Shown here: positions 10,560 through 23,400 of the stretch, one piece after another
Numbering within the stretch: position 1 is the stretch's first letter
How the letters are laid out: every line of letters begins with the position of its first letter
NCBI GenBank assembly: GCA_037903475.1
Contig: JBAJFG010000314.1
Span: 744,001-808,000, forward strand
DNA from: Ancylostoma caninum
Lineage: Eukaryota; Nematoda; Chromadorea; Rhabditida; Ancylostomatidae
Direction: 5' to 3'
Length of the DNA stretch: 64,000 nt
Notes under the pieces: model-generated
Told to the model about the DNA's origin: nothing
The model's database searches: none
What the model saw: only the letters and a program-made list of their open reading frames with translations
Made by a program: the position numbers and the translations under genes

Positions 10560-11540
10560 GCACTTCTGTAGTGTTACTGTATGTATACTGTAGAAACTGT
10601 AGAAAGAAGTTTTTCTATCAGAATTCAACCAAAATTTGCACAGGAGGGCTATTTCACATACAGATTAAGAATATGAGATCCATTGTCTACCGTATCGCTT
10701 CACTGCAAAGTTACTGTAATCATACTGTAGGAACTGTGGGAAAGGTTTTTCATCAGAATTCGCCCGAAACTGGGGTTATCTTACACTCTGAACTCGAGTA
10801 CGGCACCTATCTCGGATATGGATCTCAAATTCGTGTTCAGCATGTCAGAAACGCCTACCTGCCAAAGTTTCACTGAATTTGGTGAACAAAATGCATCTAC
10901 AGTATGCCTACAGTAACCCTACAGTACCGCGCTACCGTACAAAAAGAATGTCAAATTCGTGCTCGGCATCTCAAATAACCCCACCTGCCAAAGTTTCACT
11001 GAATTTGGTGAACAAAATGCATCTACAGTATGCCTACAGTAACCCTACAGTACCGCGCTACCGTACAAAAAGAATGTCAAATTCGTGCTCGGCATCTCAA
11101 ATAACCCCACCTGCCAAAGTTTCACTGAATTTGGTGAACAAAATGCATCTACAGTATGCCTACAGTAACCCTACAGTACCGCGCTACCGTACAAAAAGAA
11201 TGTCAAATTCGTGCTCGGCATCTCAAATAACCCCACCTGCCAAAGTTTCACTGAATTTGGTGAATAAAATGCATCTACAGTATGCCTACAGTAACCACAC
11301 GGTAGCGCTACAGTAGCCTTACAGTACTGCTGTACGGTGCAGGACTGATGGTGTATTCATGTTCAGCACGTCACGTAACCCCGAAGTTCAAATTTGCAGT
11401 AGATGCTGTGAGAAGATACATCAACAGTATCTACAGTATGACCACAGTAATCCCACAGTATCGCAGTTACGGTACAAAATGGATGTCATTTCCGTGTTCA
11501 GCGTGTAGAATTACCCCTAGGGACAGAATTTGCTGGAGCT
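10560..11540 (+). repeat. Tandem repeat, 126-bp unit, three near-identical copies with degenerate flanks
   Basis: The word CTGCCAAAGTTTCACTGAAT recurs at 10859, 10985, 11111 and 11237, a period of exactly 126 bases. The central copies look almost identical; a partial fourth runs to about 11320. Older, diverged units rich in CTACAGTA continue on both sides (about 10560-10858 and 11320-11540). Because 126 is divisible by three, one frame stays open over three units, producing a 42-residue repeat that starts MVNKMHLQYAYSNPTVPRY. No codon or splice evidence supports translation. Confidence 0.9.
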
Positions 11541-11555
11541 CCACCTAAGGAAAAG

Positions 11556-11652
11556 GGATAAAACGGATACGACCCACCGGTGGGTCGTATTGTCCTCTAC
11601 GTAACTTCCCGTACGACCCACCGGTGGGTCGTATTGTCCGTTATGTGTTAAG
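11556..11652. repeat. CCACCGGTGG palindromic element, copy 2 (duplicated core)
   Basis: Identical outer flanks to the 6.82-kb copy (AAAAGGGATAAAACGGATAC at left, GTCCGTTATGTGTTAA at right) but with two palindromic cores separated by CTCTACGTAACTTCCC. Immediately follows the 126-bp repeat region. Confidence 0.8.
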
Positions 11653-11779
11653 GCTCCGTTGGGGACTGCACCTTTTAGTGGTCAACCATGCACAACCCAC
11701 ATTGTCATTGAATACATCAAGCTACATTTATCCTCATTCTTTAATGAATTGAACGATTACCTGCATGCAACAAATAATT

Positions 11780-11985
11780 ATGCGTGCCCCCCCCCCCCTC
11801 CCGAGAATGGGTTGCCAAATTTTCCAAATTACGTTACAATACAAATAAAAAACTTGTATTAGTTTATTTTTATTGTTTATTTTCATTATTATTTTTAATA
11901 TAATTTTTGTTTATCATTTATTATTATCATGACTTATAATAACGGGCTTAGTCTGTCTGTCACGTGTGTGTGTCAGTGTGTGTGA
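11780..11985. other. AT-rich stretch with a C-run
   Basis: A C-run at about 11788-11797, then AT-rich sequence with TTATTTTTATTGTTTATTTT to about 11940. No gene seen. Confidence 0.5.
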
Positions 11986-12030
11986 AACGAAATTCAGGGG
12001 ACATGTCCTAGAGCAAAGAAAGTGTTCTTC

Positions 12031-12445
12031 AACGGGTCCAACGGTATGATAAAGGTGCGCCGGCGTCCGAAAGTGGGAAAACGCCTGGAATCGGATCCAA
12101 CGGTGTGATAACAGTGTGCCGGCGTCCAAAGGTGGGGAAACGCCGGGGGTCGGGTCCAACGGTGTGATAAGGGTGCGCCAGCGTCCGAAAGTGGGGAAAC
12201 GCCTAGAGTCGGGTCCAACGGTGTGATAAGGGTGCGCCAGCGTCCGAAAGTGGGGAAACGCCTGGAGTCGGGTCCAACGGTGTGATAAGGGTGCGCCGGC
12301 GTCCGAAAGTGGGGAAACGCCTGGAGTTGGATCCAACGATGGGATAAGGGTGCGCCGGCGTCCAATGGGGGGGGGGGGAGGGGAACGCTTTAAGTTGGGT
12401 CCAACAGTGGGATAAGGGTGCGCCGGCGTCCAAAAGTGGCGGAGT
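12031..12445 (-). repeat. 60-bp minisatellite, about seven units
   Basis: Unit beginning GGGTCCAACGGTGTGATAAG, then GGTGCGCCGGCGTCCGAAAG and TGGGGAAACGCCTGGAGTC, period 60 bases. It has point variants and a G-run at 12366-12375. Since 60 is divisible by three, all frames look protein-like on the minus strand, but the residues follow from the repeat. It shares words with the array at 28.49 kb in the opposite orientation. Confidence 0.9.
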
Positions 12446-15400
12446 GTCCGAAAATGCGGAGATCGACAGAAGAAGGATGCGCCGCTGTCCACTGCTGAAG
12501 AAATGCCATGAGTCAGGTGCATATTTGCTCAATCGGTTCGCTAGCGCCTAACATCAATAGTAAAAAAGTAGAAGTCAGATCTCAGCAGTGATTAGTATGC
12601 AATCCGTGTAAGTCCCTCCTCCTTATATCCCCTCTCCCATTCTTCTCCTCTCATTTGTTCATGAACACTCCGCACCCTCCTCTTTTATATTTCCAAACTG
12701 ACTCTTATCACTTGACCAGTTATAACAAACAAAGAACGATAAACCATTTCCTGTGATCATTTCAGGTTTAATCGGTCATACATAATTACTCCAGTTAACT
12801 ATATATGTTTTATATAGGTCAGTAGCTGTTTCAGTTGAGTAAGAAATAAAACTGCTGCGAGAAACTCGGTTAATCCTTTTTGATAGGTCCAGTTTCACAT
12901 GAAGAAAAGCATAAGATGTGGAACGCATTATAATTGGTATGGCTGAGTTCATTAGAATGAAAAAAGGTGAAAGTCATGCGAGCTAAACGAGAATTAGGAA
13001 AAGTCTGGAAGTCCGGCTTTAGCCGGACGGCCAGACTGGTAATTAATATTTCCATTAATTTTATTTTCCATCTGTGTCCCCAAAGCGGCTGAGATCCCAC
13101 TTTCTTTCCCACGCCCCCTCCCGCCCACTTTCTGCGTCCGCCACTGATGCGTAGGTATTACACCATTTATTCCACATTGCTACAACGTCGTCCTCGATTT
13201 CATTCTGTTGCATCTAGTGGCAGATCATCTGCAATAAACGAGATCACAATCTATTCACAGATGAACAAATGTTTATACCAGTTCCTGTTAGTGTTACTTT
13301 AACATGTACATATATTCATTTCTTTCCTTTGACATTATGTGGAGTTGAACAGCTGTACCATAAAAAACACTACTTACAGATGGTTTATTATTACCCTAAT
13401 GGTTTGACAAGACGGCCCCGAATTTCGAGGCTGTGGGCCCCGTCCGCAGGGGATCACTTTGGGCGGGCTCCACCGCAACAGCCCGTGTAATGTTCAGTTA
13501 CTTTCGTGGAGATGATGGCGGTATGTACATTGATGTCCTTCACTGTGGTATTGTTAGTGGAGTGTCTCCGTCACGGGGTAAGTTTCCACTATCACTTGTC
13601 GATTCTCGGACTTATACCAATCTGCCGGTTTCTCGACTGTGGCACCGGGAGCAGGACGTGATAAATGCGGGGGTTAGGGTGGCAGTGGCCGCCATTTAGG
13701 CGGCCCGCCATTTAGGCGGCCCGCCATTCAGGCGGCCACCCCTCCCCCTTCCGCCGCAGCTGCCCGGGATCTCGAAATCAACTTCCTGATAAAGTACCAC
13801 AATTACCTATCTTTTTTTACAGCTGCATACTTTCTTTCAGCCACCACCTATCCCCGGGTGGCTCAGTGGTGACAGTACTGGAGGGTGGAAACGGTGGAGA
13901 ATGTCGATGCGATAAAAAAAACTCGGTGTGGCGACCACGCAGGATCCAAACAGCTCATAATGCTCTCTCCTTCGATATGACGTCGTACCCTGTACCTCCT
14001 TGAGTTTCTTTACTTTCTTAAGATCCTGTTTTGGTGGTCCATTCCTTAGTAAATCACCTTCGCCAATGACTGATTTCTTTATAGCTCACGCTTGTGCCAC
14101 AACGAATCATCCTATTCAAAGGAATAGTGGAAGAAAAACAGTGATAGAGTCCAACACGGCAGGCATATGCTTTGAAGAAAATGGTCAGTGGATGTTCAGT
14201 TCTGTGCTTTAGATATGAAATGCCCAGAGATCACAATGCACGACATCACCTTTGTTTCACATATATGTAGCATGACCTCGTGAATGTGTTGAATTCAGAT
14301 CATGTTTTTCTTTTCAATATCCTGTGTACTATAACAATACTTTGAAGTGGATTACTTGGGTTCTGCTTCAGATAATACTGATTTATATGGATCTCGAAAT
14401 CGAATCGAAAGAATTTGCTGCAGTTTTTCTCATGATCTTGTCAGTTCAAAAATTCAGCTGCTACTCTACGTTTAATTATGTCATCATTTTTGGACTCTGA
14501 AGTGATCTTTGTGCGAAATTTTTGGCCCACAAAAACCAACGCATGGAATACCATCCCGGTTTGTAGCTAGTCTTTAGTAGCAATTCAAGTTCTTTTCTTT
14601 ATTATCAGATTTTTCAAAAGTAGCAATTCGTACACCAAGCTCTTCTCGTCATTATCAGATTTTTCAAAACACTCCGGTCATATTTTCTCCGAATTTCCCA
14701 ACATCTACCACAAGGATATCAAAGAAACTCCGTACCTTGAGATAGAAAGTTGCATTCCTTACCAAACGCAGGCAAATAGCAAGGTTAAGGAAAGTCGCAT
14801 GTACTCCAATTCGTTGAAGCGCCGACTACACCATTCGCCAAACTTTTCACTATGCCATCGCTATCGCGATCTGGGTTAGTGCATTTCTTTATATGTGTTT
14901 AGCACGTGAGGGTCGCGCTGTTGAGTGTTATGTAATTTTTTCCTTGTTTTCTCTTTTAGGATAAGTAAGCTGCGGTGACCAACGACTTTTGATCTACAAT
15001 ACGTGACGCGTCGCCTTTTTCCGAGCCCTTCCCTGACTGATGCGGACGAGCTGTCCAACACTCTCTCAGTAGGGGGCGCAGAGAAAATTTTTATCGATCG
15101 ATGGCGCCAGTTCGCTGCCTAAATTTTAGCTTCAACTAACCAGTTCCTTTTCCTTTAGAGGTACTAAAATACCACTTTTTGACCAGTTTCAACAAGAAGA
15201 GGTAAGTTTCGGTATGAACGGCCATCTCCCGACATAATGTGATCGTCGCCCACCCCATCAAGTATGTATTGACTCGTAAACTGTAGATAGAGGATCATCT
15301 AAAATGAAAAACTGGAGTGTTGAGCAACAGAACCTGAATGTTTAGAAAACTTGAGACGCATACACGGAGATGTATCAATCACAGTAGAGAGATGCTGCCA

Positions 15401-15600
15401 CAATCAGTCTGATATTTTCTAACGATGCTCCACGTTACAAAAACTTTACGCGCAAAATGGTAGAGGGCTGGGCGCTGGAGATGGGTTTGGGTACTGGGTC
15501 TAAGGCGCATATCTCCTCCTTATTTCTGCGACTTTTCCGCTGAAACTTTGGCATTAGCCTACGGAGTCGACCCGCTATCATAATCTAATGAGTACTCAAG
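12446..15600. other. Gene-poor stretch
   Basis: No confident gene. A GC-rich island at about 13410-13760 contains three GGCGGCCCGCCATTTAGGCG-type direct repeats near 13690-13735. A tandem duplication of about 57 bp lies at 14580-14670 (TTATCAGATTTTTCAAAA twice). An isolated tRNA A-box-like word sits at 13859-13869 without a B box. Confidence 0.5.
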
Positions 15601-15634
15601 CTCTAAGGTTTTGCCTGGACACTGTCTATAAGGT

Positions 15635-16358
15635 CGCGAAGGAGTAGCCTATGCTAAGCCGAAGAATACCGCACAACTGAAGACATTCCCTGGACTCCGC
15701 AGCTACTATCGCAAGCTTTTTTTAAAACTTTTCTAGAAACTCCTACCCTATGTATGCTTTGACAAGCCTGAAGTCAGCATGGAAGTGGGGCGAAAAACAG
15801 GAGGCGCTTTCAGCAAATTGTAGGGGACGTTAACGACCACTCTCGTCTTAGCTCAGCCGGATGTGGACGGGCGCGCACCGTTGTACACCTATTCATCATC
15901 CATACAGACGCCTCCCAACAAGGAATTGGCGCAGTACTATGCTAAGAAGGAAAAGATGGCTTTTAGCATCCATTGTATTTTGCTTCGAAGCGTTTGACGA
16001 TAGCAGAGCGTAAATAATATACCACATTATAGATACCGAGGCGTTGACCTTAGTGTTTGCACTGAAGAAACTTCAATTCTTCGTGTATCGAGTTAAGGTG
16101 GTGGTCGGAACGAACCACCAGCCTCTCACAGCGCTTTTCAAAAGAAAGAATGTGTCCAATCGTGTGCCCAGATGGGTACTAGGAATACAGCAATATCGAG
16201 TAAAGATCGAATATCTAAAAGGAAAGCGAATCCTGTGGCAGATGCGTTATCCCGCGAGAGAGGTTCGTTCTGCTGTTGCTACTAACCTCTCCAATGTCGA
16301 TGAAAGAGTGATATGTGCTTTGTCACCTAGGAAAAGAGGAGTACTCGCTGCCCATTAG
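15635..16358 (+). pseudogene. Ty3/gypsy-type retrotransposon fragment (end of reverse transcriptase and RNase H)
   Basis: Plus-strand translation in shifting frames gives the classic order of gypsy polyproteins. First comes NTAQLKTFPGLRSYYRKL (end of the RT domain). Next is IIHTDASQQGIGAVLC with the RNase H aspartate, then HPLYFASKRLTIAE, LVFALKKLQFFVYRVKV, a degraded TDHQPL motif (TNHQPL) and RWVLGIQQYRVKIEYLKGK. It is interrupted by stops and frameshifts, and the terminal ADALSR motif is damaged. No long terminal repeats were seen nearby, so it is a solitary decayed fragment. Confidence 0.85.
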
Positions 16359-17820
16359 ACCCCTTTCAGTTGAAAATTTTCTTTGTAGTGTTGCACTTTG
16401 AAATCTGGATAAATCTTGATCGATTCCCTGTGTGTGTGGTGATGCGACACTGCTTTTCGCTAGTGTCTGTTTTCATCTTCTATTTGGGAGGCTTCTATAA
16501 CTTAGCTTTGCATTTGAGATAGCACAAAGCACACATGCCTTCCGTACCACCATCATCGACAGTATCAGTGAAATTAATTTCTTTCAAAGGCCTTGCTGAA
16601 TTCGAAGTCTCCGATCCCTTAAGGTGTGTTCACCTAGCATGTTCTAAGCTCTTAGACATCTTGCAGAATTGGCTGCGAACTGTCAGAAAGGCGCAGTATT
16701 TCACCTGCAACATTCGGGCAAATTGTAGCCAATCATTAACGGCAGCCTCATTGAAGGCATGTTTATCCGGAACGGCAGTGAGTCATTTTTCCTTTCGAGA
16801 GACAAGAAAGTGTGCGAACGGTTCGAACCTCGAAAACATGCCGGAGCCATTTGTTAACTCTTAATAGGTTCTCCTTCCTCTCCCTATTGAGGTTTGGAAC
16901 CCTCATTCCACGATGTTTTGATTTACTTCATTTCAGGTTGCTGCCTGGACTGGTTGCTCTTAGGCACAGCGAAGCTTGAGCAAACAAAGGGTAAGCCAAG
17001 TCAAACCTAACCAAGTAAGCCAACGGAAAAAGTTCTATTGAATCACTCCAGTCCGCTGCATTATGGGCGCTCTCTTTAGATGCTGGCATTAGCTTGGAGG
17101 AACTGATGGAAACGCCTCAAGAGAATTGAAAATATCCCGAAACATTTGGGCAGCAAGAATTTGTCAAGCCTTGTGGAGAGCGTAAAGGAAGGGGAAATGA
17201 GGCCTTTAGGTTACTCATGAAGAAAGCATGATTGTGTCAAGGATGGAATGATTGACTCTCCGTTTCCATCTTATTTTTTATTGTCTAAAAATATTCTGCA
17301 AAAAAGAAAAATTAGTAGTATTTCTTTGTTCCGTGCGGACGCCTTTCAGAATTTTACTCATTTAAACATATCACATTTATTCAAAATTGATGTGTGCAAA
17401 TACCAAGTCAAAGGAGGAGAGCTTGCTCCACGGCCTGAGGGTATCGACTGATAACTGGGATTTAGTAGGATTCAATTGTAGAGAGATTTGTTTATTAGTC
17501 TTTTCCGTCTCATTCAACGTACGAGTCCATAGTGGCAAGTGGACATAGTACTTAGTTTCTGAATTGCCACTTTTCAAGATGGTTTTTCCCTTTTTGTTCG
17601 GAGTGGACGTTTGGTCGGCCAGTGTTTGCACATCAATAGCCAGTCGATTTTTTGATCTACACCCTTGCCGATCAGTAAGATGGACTCTAACCAAACGACG
17701 CCTTTTGCTACTGCTGTTAAGGGAAACAAACGATCGAGAACTATGTCGCCCGATTCTCCACTCTCCAAGGACCTTCAGGACCAAGTGTAGCGCATCAACG
17801 ACTCCGTACATGTTTCAGAG
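16359..17820. other. Gene-poor stretch between retroelements
   Basis: Several medium open frames (for example 16535-16864 plus, 17377-17811 minus) but no recognisable domain, and no splice-supported model. The part just upstream of 17824 may be 5' sequence of the LINE that follows. Confidence 0.4.
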
Positions 17821-17823
17821 TGC

Positions 17824-19410
17824 ATGAAAAAGATCATCGCGGCCATAGCTGCGGAGCTGAGCCTGGTTAGATCGGAGAACACTGATCTCCGCCGAGAAGT
17901 GGTGAAGCTCCGTAATAGGCTTTCAGATCCTCTACCATTATCTGATTCTGAGCTAGCAAGTGCGGATCAAAATCCTCCCACCAATCAATCGCAAGACCAG
18001 GTTTCTTTTTCTGTTTGCAATATATTAGGTTTCCTCAATGTTGAGTGTAATCTGACAGCGGTGTACCGCTTACTTAAACTGATTAAAGGAAAGATAAGAT
18101 TTTTGAAAGTAGTTCTGCCGGCTAGGGTTTTTCAGAATTTTGCTGTTAAGCGCGTTCCGCGCCTGCGGTTCTTCTCAGAACGTGGTATATTCCTTCGGGA
18201 ATCACTCACGTTGGAAGAGTGGAAGCGTAGGGCCGCGGAGCGTCTGAGCAAGGCACATCCTACAGGGGCGAACGCAATACCTTTAGGTCAATCCCAATCC
18301 CATGCTACGGGAGAGGGAAACTAGCAGAGCTTCCTCGGATTTGCTCTCGTGCACTAAAATGCTTTTATGCTAATGTACGTTCTATTTCTAGAAATGCCAG
18401 CTATCTAAACCATGTTCTTTCCAATAATTCTGACTTTTATGTCCTCTCGGAAACTTGGCTTAAGCCAGGTCATTCACTTGCGTCCGTTTTGTACCATTCA
18501 CTTGCGTCCGTTTTTGTGTGACTCCATTTCTGATTACGTTATTTTACGTTGTGACAGTCCAAGAAAGATGGGAGGCGGTGTTATCATCATTGCCAATCAT
18601 ACAATCGCACTTCCGCAAGTATTTTCGGAAGCTGTCGATGATGGGTACGAGATACTCTGTGCCGATGTCTTCTCTGAGGGCTCATCCTTCAGGTTGGTTG
18701 CTGTTTATAGAGCTCCCTACTGTTCTTTTTCGAATACTCAGCAGCTCATTAAGGTTATAAGCGATGTTGCCTCATGCGAGCTTAGGGTAACTCTCTTGGG
18801 GGACTTTAACTTTCTTGGGATCGCTTGGAGTAACTCATGTGTTTGCTCGACCTCATGCGAATCATCATTTTTAGATACGGTTCGATGCCATGGTTTTGTG
18901 CAGCTGGTTAACGAACCAACTAGGGGTGATAACATCCTGGACCTCCTCCTATGCAACTAGTAGGCTCAGTCAGTGTTCCACCCCCAGTCGGGTTAAGTGG
19001 CCACAGCAGCATCTCTTTTGAAATCCAGTGTTCAGCAATTCCTTCTTTTCCAATATACTGACGAATATCTAGCTACTATACGTTTGATTGATTTGTTTGT
19101 GTCAAAATACTGTTAACGAGCCGAAGCCTTTGTACAGATGCTTAACGATTCCATCGATCGATTTGTGCCATGGAAGCCAGTCGCCTCTTCCAGATCTGCT
19201 TATCTACAAAGAATGATGGAGCATCTCTGAATTCTTCGGGACCTCACATCTCTTCAAAGCTTCTCACAGTTGTCCCTTCTCGTACCCGAGGGGGAAATAG
19301 GACGTTGTTATACCAGCGGGGCAGGACTAAGCTCAGAATACATTCCTTTGCGATTAGAGCGTGTTCAGCTTACTTAAAATCCTACTATATTAAAAGATTT
19401 TTTCGCTAAC
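17824..19410 (+). pseudogene. CR1-like non-LTR retrotransposon, 5' part, inactivated
   Basis: ORF1-like segment 17824-18324, starting MKKIIAAIAAELSLVRSENT, has an N-terminal coiled-coil-type heptad region (DLRREVVKLRNRL), as LINE ORF1 proteins often do. It is followed, after stops, by an endonuclease/exonuclease/phosphatase domain (18412-18960). There VIIIANHTIALPQVFSE, LVAVYRAPYCSF, VTLLGDFNFLGIAWSN with the conserved GDFN motif, and NILDLLLCN are visible. A degraded continuation carries LNDSIDRFVPWKPV and a basic region. A tandem copy of CATTCACTTGCGTCCGTTTT at 18471-18512 lies at a frame break. Stops and the absence of reverse transcriptase make it non-functional. Confidence 0.85.
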
Positions 19411-19615
19411 TCCCGAAAACGGTTCTGTTACTGCGCGTCGACTCTTAGCGCATTGTCGATACGCAGTGTTGTGACGAGTCTTTTAAAAAAGGGGCCCCTA
19501 GCCTAAATTTCCACATTCTGCGCTTTTTTCGTCCTAGATCTTTATCTTCCTTGTTATAGGGTGGAACTTCGCTAAGGGCCGGCGTAGGTCTTAGGCTACT
19601 TCGCACCTGGGATTA

Positions 19616-19997
19616 TCGACTCGCTTATCGATTATATTGATTTTATTGATTTTTCGCTAATTTTGAATCAGGGACGGTGAAGACATAGCTGCTGAGGTAT
19701 GTCAATACGCTGAACACGAATATGACAACCGTTTCGTACGGCACTATCGATTTATCGATTTTTCGCTAATTTTGCCCCGGGCGCGGTGAAGAGATGGCTA
19801 CTGGGGTATGTTAATACGCTGAACACGAATATGACAACCGTTTCGTACGGCACTATCGATTTATCGAATTTATTGATTTTCCGCTAATTTTGCCCCGGGC
19901 GCGGTGAAGACATGGCTACTGGGGTATGTCAATACGCTGAATACGAATATGACAACCGTTTCGTACGGCACTATCGATTTATCGATTTTATTGATTT
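19616..19997 (+). repeat. Tandem repeat of about 106-120 bp, three copies
   Basis: The block GGTGAAGACATGGCTACTGG followed by AATACGCTGAACACGAATATG, CCGTTTCGTACGGCACTATC and GATTTATCGATTTTATTGAT occurs three times with small indels. It ends just before an AT-rich stretch with an open frame of no clear family. Confidence 0.85.
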
Positions 19998-20450
19998 TCT
20001 TGGTATTAATGCTCACAGGTCAATGAAACCGTGTCTTCTGGGATTTCCCGAAACTTTCAGCGTAAATATGGGAAGCATTTTAGAAGAATTTACCAGCCAA
20101 ACAACTTTACCTTACTTTTGAGGGAACGGGACGGAATGAAGAAGTGTCATTTAGGCTGATCACTAAGTGATGAATATCTCGATAGGTTTCTTTTGACTCA
20201 ACAAATGTTGGCATCAGATTCAAATAGCCGGGAGAAATAGAGGACCCGAGCAAAGCCGGGTACACCGTCCAGCAATAAATATTCAAAAAATAATGATGAA
20301 ACTAAACAACTGGATTTAAAGAATCAAACAGATACAGGATTTTTTAAATTCAGCAAGCCATTCTCAGGGGGGAGGGGGCTCCCTGCAAATCCTATTTGGA
20401 GCCCATTAATCCTAATAATGTCGATTAACGTTTCAACAAAATCCTAGCAC

Positions 20451-23400
20451 ATGGTTTTGTTTTCTGTCATGGTTTTGAAACGAAGTGGTAGCGCTGTTCC
20501 CATCGGTTGGGGATTTTCCTTGATTTGGACTGGGCCAGTGGTAAACATGCGCCGGTCTCAGATAAAGAGACACACGGGTCCATTGGTCGGGACTTTCCTG
20601 TGGGTTCAGCTAGCTGGGCCAGTGGTAAAGTAGCGCTGGTCCCATCTAAGGTGCACACGGGTGCATTCGTCAGGACTTTCCCTTGGGTTCGACTGTGCCA
20701 GTGGTAAACATGTGCCCTTCTCAGGTAAAGGGGCACACGGGTCCGTTGGTCAGAATTTTTTCGCCACTGGCAAACAGTTGCTGGTCTCTGGTAAAGGGGC
20801 ACATGGGTTGTTGGTCAGCATTTTCCCTTGGGTTTGACTGGGCCAATGATTAACAGGCGTCGGTCTCAGGAAAAGGACCACACGGGTCTATTGGTCAGGA
20901 CTTTCCCTTGGGTTCGACTGGGCCAGTGGTAAACATGTGCTGGTCTCAAGTAAAGGGGCACACGGGTCCGTTGGTCAGAACTTTCCCGCCAGTGGTAAAG
21001 AACGGGCCGTTGGTCAGCACTTTGCCTTGGGTTCGACTGGGCTAATGGTAAAAAGGCGCTGGTCTCAGGTAAAGATGCACACGGGTCCGCTGGTCAGGAT
21101 TTTCCCTGGGGTTCAACTGGGCCAGTGGAATACATGTGCTGGTCTCAGGTAAAGGGGCACACGGGTCCATTGGTCAGAACTTTCCCGCCAGTAGTAAAGA
21201 GGTTCTGGTCTGTGGTAAAGAGGCACACGGGTCGTTGGTCAGCACTTTGCCTTGGGTTCGACTGGGCTAATGGTAAAAAGGAGCTGGTCTCAGGTAAAGC
21301 AGCACAAAGGTCCGTTGGTCAGGACTTTCCCTTGAGTTTGACTGGGCCAGTAGTAAATAGGTGCTGGTCTTAGGTAAAGGCGCACACGTGTCCACTGGTC
21401 AGAACTTTCCCTTGGGTTCAACTGGGCCAGTGGTAAACAGGCGTTGGTCTCAGGTTAAGCTGCGCACGGGTCCGTTGGTCAGGATTTTCCCTTGACTGCG
21501 ATGCTGTCAGCAGCGAAATTGCGCCGGGCTCAGATAAAGGGGCACACTTGTCGCGCCAGTCTCAGGTAAAGGGGCACACGGGTCCGTTGGTCAGAACTTT
21601 CCCGCCAGTGGTAAAGAGGTTCTGGTCTGTGCTAAAGAGGCACACGGGTCGTTGGTCAGAACTTTCCCGCCAGTGGTAAAGAGGTTCTGGTCTGTGCTAA
21701 AGAGGCACACGGGTCGTTGGTCAGAACTTTCCCGCCAGTGGTAAAGAGGTTCTGGTCTGTGCTAAAGAGGCACACGGGTCGTTGGTCAGCACTTTGCCTT
21801 GAGTTTGACTGGGCCAGTGGTAAACAGGCGTTGGTCTCAGGTTAAGCTGCGCACGGGTCCGTTGGTCAGGATTTTCCCTTGACTGCGATGCTGTCAGCAG
21901 CGAAATTGCGCCGGGCTCAGATAAAGGGGCACACTTGTCGCGCCAGTCTCAGGTAAAGGGGCACACGGGTCCGTTGGTCAGAACTTTCCCGCCAGTGGTA
22001 AAGAGGTTCTGGTCTGTGCTAAAGAGGCACACGGGTCGTTGGTCAGAACTTTCCCGCCAGTGGTAAAGAGGTTCTGGTCTGTGCTAAAGAGGCACACGGG
22101 TCGTTGGTCAGCACTTTGCCTTGAGTTTGACTGGGCCAGTGGTAAACAGGTGCTGGTCTCAGGTAAAGGGGCACACGGGTCTGTTGGTCAGAACTTTCCC
22201 TTGGGTTCCACTGGGCCAGTGGTAAACAGGTGCTGGTCTCAGGTAAAGGGGCACACGGGTCCGTTGGTCAGGGTCCGACTGGGCTAATGGTGAAAAGGCG
22301 CCGGTCTCAACTAAAGGGGCACATGGGTCGTTGGTCAGCATTTTCCCTTGGGTTTGACTGGGCCAGTGGTAAACATGCGCCGGTCTCAGGTAAAGAGACA
22401 CACGGTCCATTGGTCGGGATTTTCCTGTGGGTTCAGCTAGCTGGGCCAGTGGTAAAGTAGCGCTGGTCCCATCTAAGGTGCACACGGGTGCATTCGTCAG
22501 GACTTTCCCTTGGGTTCGACTGTGCCAGTGGTAAACATGTGCCCTTCTCAGGTAAAGGGGCACACGGGTCCGTTGGTCAGAATTTTTTCGCCACTGGTAA
22601 ACAGTTGCTGGTCTCTGGTAAAGGGGCACATGGGTTGTTGGTCAGCATTTTCCCTTGGGTTTGACTGGGCCAATGATTAACAGGCGTCGGTCTCAGGAAA
22701 AGGACCACACGGGTCTATTGGTCAGGACTTTCCCTTGGGTTCGACTGGGCCAGTGGTAAACATGTGCTGGTCTCAAGTAAAGGGGCACACGGGTCCGTTG
22801 GTCAGAACTTTCCCGCCAGTGGTAAAGAACGGGCCGTTGGTCAGCACTTTGCCTTGGGTTCGACTGGGCTAATGGTAAAAAGGCGCTGGTCTCAGGTAAA
22901 GATGCACACGGGTCCGCTGGTCAGGATTTTCCCTGGGGTTCAACTGGGCCAGTGGAATACATGTGCTGGTCTCAGGTAAAGGGGCACACGGGTCCATTGG
23001 TCAGAACTTTCCCGCCAGTAGTAAAGAGGTTCTGGTCTGTGGTAAAGAGGCACACGGGTCGTTGGTCAGCACTTTGCCTTGGGTTCGACTGGGCTAATGG
23101 TAAAAAGGAGCTGGTCTCAGGTAAAGCAGCACAAAGGTCCGTTGGTCAGGACTTTCCCTTGAGTTTGACTGGGCCAGTAGTAAATAGGTGCTGGTCTTAG
23201 GTAAAGGCGCACACGTGTCCACTGGTCAGAACTTTCCCTTGGGTTCAACTGGGCCAGTGGTAAACAGGCGTTGGTCTCAGGTTAAGCTGCGCACGGGTCC
23301 GTTGGTCAGGATTTTCCCTTGACTGCGATGCTGTCAGCAGCGAAATTGCGCCGGGCTCAGATAAAGGGGCACACGGGTCCGTTGGTCAGAACTTTCCCGC

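Noticed and set aside
10879..11316. 145-codon open frame with 42-residue repeats
   Set aside because: The frame is open only because the tandem unit is 126 bases; no promoter, splice or domain support.
11914..12532. Overlapping minus-strand frames of 109-202 codons
   Set aside because: All arise from the 60-bp minisatellite whose period is a multiple of three.
13859..13869. tRNA or tRNA-derived SINE (A-box-like TGGCTCAGTGG)
   Set aside because: No B box, no cloverleaf and no second copy in the window; probably a fossil fragment at best.
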